DNA of 64,000 bases, taken from the NCBI GenBank assembly GCA_034440575.1, contig JAOTOL010001337.1:580001-644000 (forward strand), written 5' to 3'. Source of the DNA: Imbricaverruca yamaguchii. Its lineage: Eukaryota > Arthropoda > Thecostraca > Neoverrucidae. Under the pieces are notes generated by a model. That model was not told the DNA's origin. It worked only from the letters and a program-made list of their open reading frames with translations, and did not search any database. This document shows positions 36,240 through 46,443 of the stretch, one piece after another; positions within the stretch are counted from its first letter, which is position 1; the number at the start of each line of letters is the position of its first letter. Position numbers and translations under genes: made by a program.

Positions 36240-37870
36240 AGGGGGGCTATATTTAAACAACTTTTCACAACACATTATGTTTTTGGCTCTGTTGAGATCA
36301 TTTTGTGGATATGAAAACTAAAATTTATTTTGAATAACAAAAAAGGACAGTGAAACCAACCAGGGCCATACAAACTTTTTGGCCCCCAAAGATACAATTT
36401 TTATTTTATGAAACTTCAGAAGTTTGAGTTTTCAAGTTTTCTTTATTTTCCTTCTCCAGTGGATAGAGCAGACCGAGAAACGTTGCTGTAAGTCAACTTA
36501 CCCTTATAAAAATGCTTACTTTAGCCAGAATCTTCTATTAGAACTGCAAGTGGCAAATAAAAAGATAAGAAAAATTCCACTCATATCCTTTCTTGCATCC
36601 CTAAAGATAACAAATGCTGAAAGTTTCATTAGAATATCTGTATCCGTTAAAGCGTGACAACTGGTTGAACTTTTTTGGAGCTGACCTCACTTGACCCTGA
36701 CTAACTCGCTGGCCCTAGATGACCTAACTTCAATTTTTTTTAACAGAATGCCAAATTGATGTGGGAAAACGTATGCCAAATTTTGGCGCACTGCCGCGCG
36801 TCGTTCGTCCACTATCCGCAAAAAACTTGATGGGGGTGGGGGCGGTTGAAGACCTCCCCCCCTCCGAGACGGGTCGGGTTTAGCTGCGCCATCCCGGGGG
36901 CCGTTGACCCCCTCTCCCCCAAGGTTTTCCGCGGATTGTGAAAGAACGGCGCGCGGTAGCACGCCGAAAATTTGTATGCCTTTTCCCACATACATTTGGC
37001 ATGTCTTGTCAACATTTTGAAGTCAAGTCTACGGTCAAGTGTTAGTTGAGGTCAGGTGAGGTCACCTCCAAAAAACTTGTATCAGTTAGACATAAAGACA
37101 TAAAGACATAAAAGATTAGTGAAACTATGAGCCACAAGGGCCCTTCTTGGTTGCACTCTGTACACTGAACCAGTTGCCCACCAAATCAGTCAATCAGCCC
37201 TCCCTGTAATACTGAAAAGCAAGCCCTCTATTCTTATAATGATTGTCTATGCTGTTTTTAAAGATGTTCAATGTGCTGCTACTGACAATGTTTTCTGGCA
37301 GCTGGTTCCAGTGTTCTACTACCCTGTTGGTGAAAAAAGTCTGCCTTAACCTTGTTCTGCTGTGGTTAACTTTAATTTTGAATTTATGACCTCTAATTGC
37401 ATCATTTCTGTTCAATTCAAACATTTCCCCAAGATTCCCCAGTTGTTACACTTTACTGGATAAAGACATTTTAAGAAAACTTTCAGAGTTTGTTTCTCTT
37501 TAGGGATGCAACAAACTGCGCCAGATTATTTTTATCTTTCTTCTCCGTTTTTGGTTTCGTGTTAGTTTTGTATATTTCCTAAATAGAGTTAAAGTCGAAG
37601 ATTTTGACTAAAGTAAACATTTTGTATTGTAGTAAGTTGACTTTGAACATGATTTTTCGGTCTGCTCCACCCATTAGAATATGACAATTAAAGAGAACTT
37701 GAAAACTCAACGATTTGAATTTTCAAGAAAGTAAAATTGTTATTTTCGGGCACCCAAAAAATGTATGGTCCTGATCAATTTCGCTTTACTTTTCTGATTC
37801 CAATTAATTTTTTCCCCATCTTCCTCAAAATTAACTTCCCAAAGCCACAAACATGATGTAAGTTGGGAAA
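36240..37870. repeat. Large palindrome, arms about 630 bp
   Basis: The left arm (36,240-36,865) pairs with the right arm (36,870-37,870) after subtracting a 365-bp CR1-like insertion (37,080-37,445). Paired landmarks: CCATACAAACTTTTTGG with its complement near 37,762; GGTAGAGCAGACCG-like sequence at 36,465 with CGGTCTGCTCCACC at 37,659; TGTGGGAAAACGTATGCC at 36,759 with its complement near 36,975. The centre is a GC-rich patch near 36,867. Confidence 0.78.
37080..37445 (-). mobile_element. CR1-like LINE 3' fragment nested in the palindrome
   Basis: It matches 32,560-32,930 closely: FKIKVNHSRTRLRQTFFTN, VVEHWNQLPENIV and IDNHYKN on the minus strand, with a (GACATAAA)n tail at 37,089-37,112. 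Only about 350 bases of the LINE are present. Confidence 0.88.
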
Positions 37871-38189
37871 ATCCAGGACCCAAATGAATTCACTTTTGCC
37901 GGGAATATTTTTCAGGGTGCTGTCTCACCCTACTCGTCGAGCGCTTTCCGATGACACCTATTTCGTCTTCGTGCGGCGCTTACTTTGGAAATTAGAGGGG
38001 CCCTACCGACGCCCCTCCCCAGACCAGACGTGATGTGGATGTGGATAGGATGTGGATTTGACCGGAGAGACGTGTAAACGGGTTAAACAGGGGCGTATTA
38101 GACCGTGGCTTGGTCTGTGTTTATTCCCACAAAATCCAACTAACTAGCAACTTTCTCTCCACAGTCGCATCCATGTCGTGAAGCTAACC

Positions 38190-38354
38190 ATGGACATTGA
38201 TCCATTATTGCTGCCACCTATGTGGCCTCCCGTAAAGTTGGAGTTCAATAATGCCACAACAGAGGGCAACAGGGACGCAGCGCCCCAGCCAAGAAGTGAA
38301 TGGTCCACCTTTCAGGCACTCCGCCTGAACATCAAGCGCTGCGATGATGAAGTG
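38190..38354 (+). CDS. Zinc-finger gene, right copy, exon A (putative start)
   Basis: 55 codons from the ATG at 38,190 to a GTGAGG donor after 38,354, with the acceptor TTTCTCTCCACAG ending at 38,164. The product begins MDIDPLLLPPMWP and contains KLEFNNATT and NIKRCDDEV. It ends in phase 0, which fits exon B at 44,970. It lies just right of the 9.3 kb insertion, so any 5'-UTR exon may now be more than 9 kb upstream. Confidence 0.6.
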
Positions 38355-38789
38355 GTGAGGTGTTAACAATGAAGCCTATGCGTCGTATTCAAAGACTGTC
38401 AGAAGAAAATAGGCTGACTTGTGAACGTTCCTGTGAGCTTTTTCTCTCGGAGAGCCGAGCCATGGCTGTTGGACGGTGTAGGTGTGCGCTTCCGGCTTCC
38501 GTGCGTCTACGTCTGGGTCGGGTCGGTGTCTCGCCGGCCGTGCACACTTCGCTGCGCCGTCGGTGTTTGGGCGCTCCGTGGCGATCGAGGCCTCTACGGA
38601 CGAAGTTAGCGGGGCTTGGTTTTGGGGCTGGGTGGTGCTGTCGGGCTTGTTATTCAGCCGGGCCCAACTCCTCCACTGCTCTTGTGTGTACGTTTGTGTT
38701 TGGCCAGCCTGCCACCGCGTAGTGATGTCGGCTGTTTCCGGGTGGGCGTTTGTGGTGTCAGTATTTTGTGTTGTTTGTGATGGGTGAAA

Positions 38790-40951
38790 GTAATTTATAT
38801 AATTTATATGGGTGAAAGTAATTTATCAGGAGTAATTTGGTGGGGATGAGAGGGAGCGAAGAAGAGTAAAGTTGTCTTGTAGAGGCGAGTTGTGAGAGAG
38901 TTGGGACGTCCTGAAGAATGGAGCGCAGAGGGAGTAGAAGTTGAGTCGTCCTGCAGGCAGATGAGATGGTGATCGAAGGTGAGCTGGTCCAGAAGACTAG
39001 AGTTTGCCAGTCCGGTTGGTACCAGGGGGTGGGGTGTAGTTGGATTGTTGGGGTCGGGTTATCGTCAGTAATTGTTTTAGATTTCAAGAGCGTTAGTAGT
39101 CGGTATCACGTGGGGTTATATTTTTCTGTTTCTTTTTCTTTTTGTTGTTTTTCTTTTTGAACATATCTGTATTTTTTCACCTTTTTGTTGATTTCCTGTT
39201 TCTTTTCTTTTTTTAGCATATCTTCATTTTTTCTCTTAGTTCGTGGATTAGACGTGTGGTAGAGAGAAAGTAGAAGAGGTGCTCGTGTAATGTTTGATGG
39301 TCATCGTTGAAAAGCGTCGTGATGTTTAGTGGGATGTTCATGTTGCAGTAATTTGTGATGGGTTGTCTTTCGGTGTTGTATTTGGTGCAGTAGATGAGTA
39401 TGTGTTAAATTGTGAGTGTTCGTTGACATGTTATGCATTGTGGTCGTGGGAGTTGTTGTAAGAGGTAGGACTCCTACCGTAGGAGTGCGTTAGTGAAGTG
39501 TGTCTGAGACGTAATCGTGTTAGTTTGCGTTCTTTTTGTCTGGTGTTTTAGTTGATGGTGTGCCAGAGTTCGTGTTTTAGGTGTATTTCGTGTAGTTGCG
39601 TGATTGTTGTGTCCCATGTTTGTTGAATGTCTTTGTTGATTGCCTGGTGTATTGTGGGGTAGTAGTCGGATTGTGAAAGTGGGCATGTTGTGGTTTGCTG
39701 TAGTGTTGTGGCTATGTTGTCTTCGGCGTCTGTGCGTTCGTTGCCGTGTTTGTTTGTGTGACTTGGGATCCAGAGTACTGTTGGCCGTTGTGGTATAGTG
39801 AGTTGTTTGTGGATGTGTAGTATTTTGGGTATGAGGAGGTGTTTGTATTTGGTGTAGGGTGTTATGCTCTGTAATGCTGATTTTGCGTCTGTGGCTATGA
39901 TGTTGTGTTCAATTTTGGTGTTGTAGATGGTGCAGTATGCCGAGAAGATTGCGAACAATTCTGCTGTGTATGTGGATGCTGTGTCGTGGAGACAGGCGCG
40001 TAGGATGACCCGCGGCGGCCCTGCGTTGGTGAGGAAATTTTGAGGCTTGATTTAGTCGCATTTTCGAAGAGTGGGGATCCGTATTCCAAAATTGGCCGAA
40101 TGATTGATTTGTAAAGAGCTAGAAGTGTGTTACTGTCGGATCCCCAGTTTGTGCCGGATAGTGCTCTAAGGGTGTTTATTCTTTTTGATGCGCGTTTTTG
40201 GATCTCTAAGATATGAGGCCGGAAAGTGAGTTTTGGGTCTAAAGTGATGCCTATAAATTTTGTTGTGGTGACGAATGGGATGGGAGTGTGGTCTATTTTT
40301 AGTGGTGGTAAGTCTGTGTATTTGTGGTAGCCGAAAATCATGCATTTTGATTTGTGTGGTGCAATGTGTATGTTTAGGGAGTCGAGTTTGCTATGTAGTT
40401 GTACTAATGTGGTTTGTAGTATTCCAAGTGCGTTATTTGGTGTTTTGTGTGATGTCCATATGACTATGTCGTCGGCGTATATTGCAATCTTGGCCGGAAC
40501 GTTGTCTGGGGTAACTGAATTTAGACCTAAAATGAAGAGTATGGGGCTGAGTACTGAACCTTGCATCACGCCGTGTGTGGGATATTTTGTGTCTGACATG
40601 TGGGATCCAATTTTGACTTGAAATGAGCGATTTAGAAGATTGAAGTGAAGATAGTGTTGTAGTCTGCCCTGTATATTTATGTTGTGTAGGTGTTGTAGTA
40701 GTGCTGTTATGTTTATGGTGTCGTAGGCATGTTTGAGGTCCAGGAAGACGGCGACAGTGGAGCGTTTCCCTGCCGCCGCTTCCTGGATGTGGGTGACAAG
40801 GTAAGTGAGGTTATCTAGGCATGAGCGATTAGGAAGAAAACCCGATTGAATAGTAGAGATTAGTTTTTGTGTTTGGATGATATAGAGAAGGCGCTTTTTG
40901 ACAAGACGTTCGAATAGTTTGTGGTAGCAACTGGGGAGGGCGATAGGTCGA
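38790..40951 (-). mobile_element. Non-LTR retrotransposon, I/R1-like, 5'-truncated
   Basis: On the minus strand the RT begins abruptly at EYRPIALPSCYHKLFERL (40,951), exactly where right-arm homology ends. Motif A FLDLKHAYDTI, motif B GVMQGSVLSPILF and motif C IYADDIVIW are all intact within one 300-codon frame. A deletion near 40,020 removes the end of the RT and the start of RNase H. RNase H resumes as ELFAIFSAY, ATDAKSAL and WIPSHTNKHGNERTD (39,548-39,958). A CCHC-like stretch (CPRPQCITCQ) lies near 39,440. A-rich tracts at 39,115-39,225 may mark the 3' UTR; the 3' limit is uncertain. The 9.6/14.1 kb split element is of the same family. Confidence 0.82.
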
Positions 40952-41696
40952 TACTCTCCTGTTCCTTTCAGTTCTCGTGCCATTTTCATTGAGTGTTCAT
41001 TACATCACAATGATCACTCTTACACTCTTAGTTGATCTGTTGTGGTCTTTTGGTTGTTCTGACTCAGCCTCTGTAACACCACCTGGGTGTGCGACTTTTT
41101 CCCATCTTGCGTCGTAATTCGTATCATTCAAAAGTTTCCAACTGCTTGTTGTTCTTCCTTTTCCCTTCTGGACTATGAAATATTTGATTTAGTCTAGTTA
41201 CAATCTTCGGGTACAAAATGTATTGGTGTGCATGGTACCAACAAACGCCAGTTTTTCCAACACTGGAATGGAGTCTTGACAGGAAATTGATGAGTATGTC
41301 AGTAGATGGCACCACCAGCGGGGGATCGGGTGCAAGGACTTGAGTGCTGACACCACCAATTGGTAATGAATATCGATCAAAATGGCACCAGTGTGTCCAG
41401 AAGGTACAGCAGAATATGTGATGCACGTAGTGTGGTGGGAGGTATGTGGTTTCAGTGTGTTGGGAGGCATTCGGTTTCAGTTTGGTGAAAATGAAAACAA
41501 TATACAATGTTTTTCCCAACATAGAGTGCGATGGAACGTATTGCAGCATTCTTCAATTCCTACCCTTCTTCATGCATTCTGTGTTGAGCCATATTGTTAT
41601 AAAGTGATGGAGTAAGCCCTTGCAAACTCGGAACTTCATCGAATAATGAAAGCCCTAATGTATATGGGGTGTTCATTAGGGATGATAATCCCGGGA

Positions 41697-41760
41697 CTTT
41701 TTCTCAATCCCGGGGTCCCGGGATTTTGAGTGGGTCAATCCCGGGATCCCGGGATTGAGC
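41697..41760. repeat. hAT subterminal CCCGGGAT palindromes, left end
   Basis: Repeated CAATCCCGGG and TCCCGGGATT units near 41,705-41,758. A matching cluster lies at 44,709-44,785. Such subterminal repeats are transposase-binding sites in well-studied hAT elements; that role here is inferred. Confidence 0.7.
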
Positions 41761-42121
41761 TGTTTTCTAGGAATATGTCGATAATTTGTTTTTTCCCTTA
41801 AATATCGTATGTGGGCCATACCTACAACCATTTCAAGGGTTCCCCGTTGAAAGTAATTTATATTTAAGTGCATTATAGCCGCATGAGACAGAAAAGTTAA
41901 ATACCACACTAAAAATATATTCCTGGGTTCTTCGTGCTACCTACACAAAGCGTACACGAATTATACTGTTTATGTATTTCCCGGTTACATGTCTTCCTTC
42001 TATCTAGCCAGCATGCAATTGTTTTCCCTGCGTCTTGAAAGCCGGTCAATTGCAGGTTCCAGCCGGTCACTAAGTGTTACGGTAGTGGCATTTCAAGAAG
42101 CAGAGAGCATCAACAGTGTCG

Positions 42122-43138
42122 TCACCAAGACGCGACCGCACCTTTGTAACAATATTTCCAACGGTTGAAAACACGCTCAGACTCAACACTCGTGGGCACA
42201 ATTCCCTTGAGCCAGCTGTAGGCCACCGCCACCATGCCCGTCTTTCCTGAGACTGATAAGTTCTCTAATTCTTTTCTGATAGCCTTGGCCATAAGGAAAG
42301 AATCAGAGAACTTGATTCCGGATGCACATGACTGCCCTGGGGCATCTGGAACTCTGACCTGGTCTAGAGCATGTTGTAGCATCGACTGAAGTGACTGCGT
42401 TGGTGCAGGATCATCAACGTCCATTACTTCTGTCTCTACACCTACTTCAGCTGTATCCATCCTTTCTCCCATCCTTTCCATCATGCGCAAGACTAAGTCT
42501 TGCGTGTCCCTGCGGGAGGCACTGGGGAAAATGTAATTCCACTCACTATCTGCTGACAGGTTGTTGTGGAGTAGCTGCAGAACTTTCGCCGTTTTTGACC
42601 ATCGCTGCCTGATTCGCTGACTCAGGGCATCACTCAGTTTGTTTGCAACCACACCACGTTCCTTATCAAGCGCACCTAACATAAATTTTAAGGCAGCTTG
42701 AGCCTCCAAGATGCCACTCTCTCTGCGGCATAGGGCTTCTGCTCCCAGTTTCATGATCTGAAGGCAGCGAATGGTCTCCGGCACAATGGCGTATTCATAA
42801 TCATCAATCATTTTCATATGCTTGTCTCCTATGTCGATGAGAGCCTTGTGGACAGCTATTTTGAGGGTATCAAACCGATCTAGCATATCGTACAGACTAT
42901 TCCACCGGGTTTTGCAGTCTAACACTAGCATCAGTTCCTTTCCATGCTCCTCTTTTACGTATTTCTGGAGTACCTCGTTCCGAACAGGGGACTTTCTAAA
43001 CCAACGGACAATTTTTCTAATTCTCTGAACGGCCTGAGAAAGCGAGCCATGTAGCTCGCGGTGACCGGTGGCGGTATCCTCGTCTGCATCGTTGCCGTCA
43101 TCATCGCCATCGCAGTCGGACTCGTCTGACGAGCTCAT
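42122..43138 (-). pseudogene. hAT transposase, exon 2, frameshifted at the C-terminus
   Basis: The exon starts at ATGAGC after a CTTGCAG acceptor, in phase with exon 1. The first residues are acidic (SSSDESDCDGDDDGND). KTRWNSLYDM and FRKSPVRNEVLQ are typical hAT positions. The C-terminal dimerisation domain begins TSVESERVF, then the frame changes at 42,168-42,176. The frame after ERVF is a short basic tail ending at 42,122, whereas an alternative frame continues with hAT-like sequence to a stop at 42,070. I read this as a small indel that inactivates the domain. Confidence 0.85.
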
Positions 43139-43328
43139 CTGCAAGACGACGTAGGTTACGGAAACTTCGTGATGTTCGCAACAAACAATGACGCCGCAAT
43201 TACTACTGAATATTGCACTAATTTTTACGCATTTTTACATCATATTTGCATCAGAAAACAGATGAAACAAAAAGACGAATAGCGGTATCTTAATGTCTAG
43301 GATTTTCCCACACATAAACCCAGCTCAC

Positions 43329-44225
43329 CTGATCAGGTGCACCACCACGGTCGTCGTCTGCTTGTCCGGGGGTCTCTTCTCCGGGGTCACTCGAGTATAG
43401 GGCGTCGATAACGGCGAGGTGCACGCCGTGTGCGAGGCAGAGCTGGTGTTCGCACGGCAGCGCCTTCCCGAATTTCACCATCACGGATGCTCCGTCCGTT
43501 GTGACGCAGGTGACGTGCTTGCTGAGCTCGAGGCCAAATTCGGCCAGCTTGCCCTTCAGAAGATCCAGGCACTTCCCTGCTGGCATTGAGCCATGACAAC
43601 GAGCGACACCGAGACCCCACATCTGGCCGTCGCAGTGGACGGTCACACTCATGTAGCGACGGTTCCTCAGGGAAGTATATTCGTCGATTGTAAGCGAGAA
43701 CCTTTTGTCCTTAGATACTTCTTCGGACAGCTTCGCCTTCACGTTACACTTCAGGCGAGCGCAATGTCTGAGGACCCGCCGGCGGATCGTATTGTGATGT
43801 GTTGGAAGGTTCTTATATCCTTTGGCAGCCATTAATCCGCGTAGGTCTGGCGAGGTACAAAAAACTGTAAATGGAAGCCCATCTCTTGCGCACATTCTGG
43901 CAAGAACGGCATCCAGGTCGTCGTCCGTTTTCGATAAGTAATAGCTATCCAAGGTCCTCATTCCTTTTGGAGTGGGCGCCGTATGCCTGGGGCTCTCACC
44001 TTGACCCGACTCGACTTGACCTTCAGACATGTCCTTGGATTGGGATGGTCCAGCAACACCCATTCCACCATGCTTACTCTTGAGGTGAACATGAAGTCCT
44101 TTCGTGGAACCTCCGGATATTTTCAATACTTTTTTACGGATACGACACTTCGCTGTGTTTCCAGTCTCACCTCTCAGAAAGTGTTCCCACACTACGCTTC
44201 CTTTGAATTCCACAAAATCCGGCAT
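43329..44225 (-). pseudogene. hAT transposase, exon 1 (BED finger and catalytic N-terminal part)
   Basis: 299 codons from the ATG at 44,225 to the donor CAG|GTGAGC (intron 43,328-43,139). A BED-type finger lies at residues 9-50 (VVWEHF...AKC, then HVHLKSKH), but the second cysteine of the C-x2-C pair is Arg (KCRIRKK). Later motifs are TIDEYTS, TTDGASVMVKFGK and CLAHGVHLAV (the usual C-x2-H). The first two carry aspartates in the positions expected for the hAT catalytic core. With exon 2 the reading frame is 637 codons. The BED change and the exon 2 frameshift suggest that this copy no longer makes a functional enzyme. Confidence 0.85.
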
Positions 44226-44969
44226 CTTTATATCAGCCCTTAAGCTTAGCTTCGTCGGCTTCGTTGAAAATGCTCAGACTAGATAAAATTTGGAGATTGG
44301 AGGATACCACCACCATCAACAACAACAACACGGTGCCCTGCCAGCGCCACTCCGCCTCAAAGCACTGGGAGTCAGTCACTGAGGCGCAGGACAGGGCACA
44401 GCCCGCGACGGCCGCTGACTCACATCGGGTGTAGCACGTCCTCGAGTAATATGACCTGCCGTGGAGAGGCGGCCCGGGAGCAACGCGGGGTCTCGGAGCC
44501 TGACACCGTGTGAAACGCTGTCGAATACGATCGCTGAATTGCAGGACGCAGCTGGCTAATATGAGAAGAACATAGTACAGTTCAGAAATTTGGACACAAA
44601 ACCACTCAAATTCGTCAAATTTTACGTATCCATCTATCATGTTATCAATCCATAATGGTTTTCCACATTGACGTTTTTAACAATAGTTTTGTTTGAAGAA
44701 AAAAACTCATCGGGATCCCGAAATCCCGAGAGCCTCCAATCCCGGGATTCGGGATTGACGTAATCCCGGGATCCCGGGATCCCGATCCCGGGATTATCAT
44801 CCCTAGTGTTCATCATTGTATATTCGAACTCCCAGGTCAGACGCGGTTCAGTATGCGGTGAAGACTGTGAATACGGTTGAAGTAAGAGTGCAATTGCGAT
44901 TTAGTACCGTTTGTAGGCTTCGATATGCGACTACTCTGCATGGTTCCGAAAGCTCTTCTTTAAACACAG

Positions 44970-45103
44970 GATGGACCGGCCTCTGTCGCCGTGGCGACCG
45001 ATCCGTTGGCGCCAGTCGGCGAACGGATTGAAGATCTCGCCTCCATGCGTCCGCCGTCTCCGCCGCACGACTTCCCTGGCTTCACACCTAAGGAAGCATT
45101 CGA
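44970..45103 (+). CDS. Zinc-finger gene, right copy, exon B
   Basis: 134 bp, acceptor ACACAG|GATGGA and donor TTCGA|GTAAGT, phase 0 in and 2 out. It encodes DGPASVAVATDPLAPVG followed by IEDLASMRPPSPPHDFPGF, close to the left copy with no indels. The acceptor's pyrimidine tract is TCTTCTTT. Confidence 0.65.
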
Positions 45104-45439
45104 GTAAGTAGTCGTGTTTGATCTTGGATTCCTTTTGACGATTTGTGCCGATTACAGTCGCGGAAACTTTGTGGCGGCGTGAGATTGTGTCTGGTTGTCA
45201 AGTTGTGCTCTTTTGGCATTCATCATTTGTGGGAGCTTCGTGGGTCCTGCAAAGAGCTATCAAGTGACGGTTTTGCAAGCGGTTGTTTTTAATCACAGCC
45301 AATGCCATGGGTATGGTTGAGAAACGTAGTCCCATTTCCCCTGATTGGGTTTGGTGTTCCCGACACTTGTCCAGGCATCTCTGGGATTAGAGCAGCGACC
45401 AACGTTGTACTGCCTGGGCCTCAAGCAAGCAGAGCAACA

Positions 45440-45695
45440 AGCAGACGCTGAAAGTTTCATTGAAATATCTGTATCCGTTAAAGCGTGACGACTGGTTGAA
45501 CTTTTTCGAGGTGACCTCGCTTGACCTTGACTAACTCGTTGACCCTAGATGACCTAACATCCAAATTTGGAACAGCATGCCAAGTTTATGTGGGAAAAGG
45601 TATGCCAAATTTTGGCGTGCTGCCGCGTGCCATTCATCGAAAAACCTGACGGGGTCGGTCGAAGACCCCCCCCCCCCAAACGGGACGGGTTAAAA
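45440..45695 (+). repeat. Dispersed repeat, half-arm of the 36 kb palindrome
   Basis: It matches 36,605-36,870 (GCTGAAAGTTTCATT, GTATCCGTTAAAGCGTGAC, TATGCCAAATTTTGGCG) and ends in a C-rich run. It is inserted in the right arm; the left arm lacks it. Only one arm of the palindrome is present. Confidence 0.75.
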
Positions 45696-46065
45696 CCTGC
45701 AATCGTACCACATTCTTTTCCGCCTGAAAGATATATCCCATCCTCAGTAGGTAAACGTCTACGTTGGTCACGTGAGTAGTGGTCAAGCGCTTGCAGCTCA
45801 AAATAGAAGCACTACAACGATGAGCGCATCGAAACTATCGTTACTACCTAAAGGGCATGGCGTCAACGCTTCGCGGGAAATACTTGGATTTTGCTTCTGG
45901 AATTCGGATGATGGCTCGATCACCGCAAATTCGGAACAAGAAAACAAATGTTTAATGTTCACTGTTGAGTGCTCAAAGCAAGTTCACCCTATAAATAAGG
46001 AAAAAAAGTAATGACATACATTGCCTCAGCGGGTGATGTTTTCGATGATAAAAAGCTAGGAACAG

Positions 46066-46205
46066 TTTTGTCCGACCTAGGGCCTCGTTACCTATGCACT
46101 ACAAACTACCTCTGTGTATTGTGACCGCGACTAAAAGAGATGTGCTCGTTTTCAGAAGTGCACGTAATTTGGCCATACTGGAACAACCGCTGAGAACCAT
46201 AATCG
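46066..46205 (+). CDS. Zinc-finger gene, right copy, exon C
   Basis: 140 bp, phase 2 in and 1 out, donor ATCG|GTGAGT. It encodes FVRPRASLPMHYKLPLCIVT and ends LEQPLRTII plus one base. The acceptor choice (GAACAG|T) is set by phase with exon B; an ATG at 46,094 is an alternative start. The same length as in the left copy supports the model. Confidence 0.65.
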
Positions 46206-46443
46206 GTGAGTCCTCGCATTGATGATACTCATACGTAACTACACTTATTTAGGTACTTAGCGCAGCATCTCAAAGAATAGAAGACGAAGGTCCTATTCGG
46301 GACCAGTGTCGTCGGCTGTTTGAGGTCATTGTATTTGCTAATTTAGGGTAAATAATGTCATGTACGCCGTGCTGCTCAAACTCCAGGCTTGTCGTGCCCT
46401 GTCCAAGGGTAGCATGCGTGTTAATTTCTGTCTTGGGTTTCAG

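Larger units (their letters stand above)
28804..38082. mobile_element. 9.3 kb piggyBac-like insertion with nested elements
   Basis: It begins CCC at 28,804 and ends GGG at 38,082, with TTAA on each side (28,800-28,803; 38,083-38,086). Terminal sequences are related as inverted repeats (CCC..ACG..TCTCTCYGGTYARATC). Subterminal arms at 28,882-28,932 and 37,931-37,981 pair well, including TCATCGGAAAGCGCTCGACG. The left arm of the duplication has an uninterrupted TTAA at 25,401-25,404, the empty site. TTAA targeting and CCC...GGG ends are piggyBac traits. I find no DDD transposase, so the copy is non-autonomous or gutted. Nested inside: CR1-like pieces, a fold-back element (32,208-34,525) and a palindrome (36,240-37,870). 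Confidence 0.65.
41677..44805 (-). mobile_element. hAT transposon, complete ends
   Basis: Perfect 20-bp terminal repeats TAGGGATGATAATCCCGGGA at 41,677-41,696 and 44,786-44,805 (complement). The 8-bp direct repeat GTGTTCAT flanks it at 41,669-41,676 and 44,806-44,813. The length is 3,129 bp. Subterminal regions are packed with AATCCCGGGATT-type palindromes. It sits in the intron between exons A and B of the right zinc-finger gene; the left arm shows the unoccupied site near 23,770. Confidence 0.97.

Noticed and set aside
36687..37015. Minus-strand ORFs of 67-102 codons
   Set aside because: They lie across the centre of the palindrome in GC-rich repeat and have no motif or splice support.
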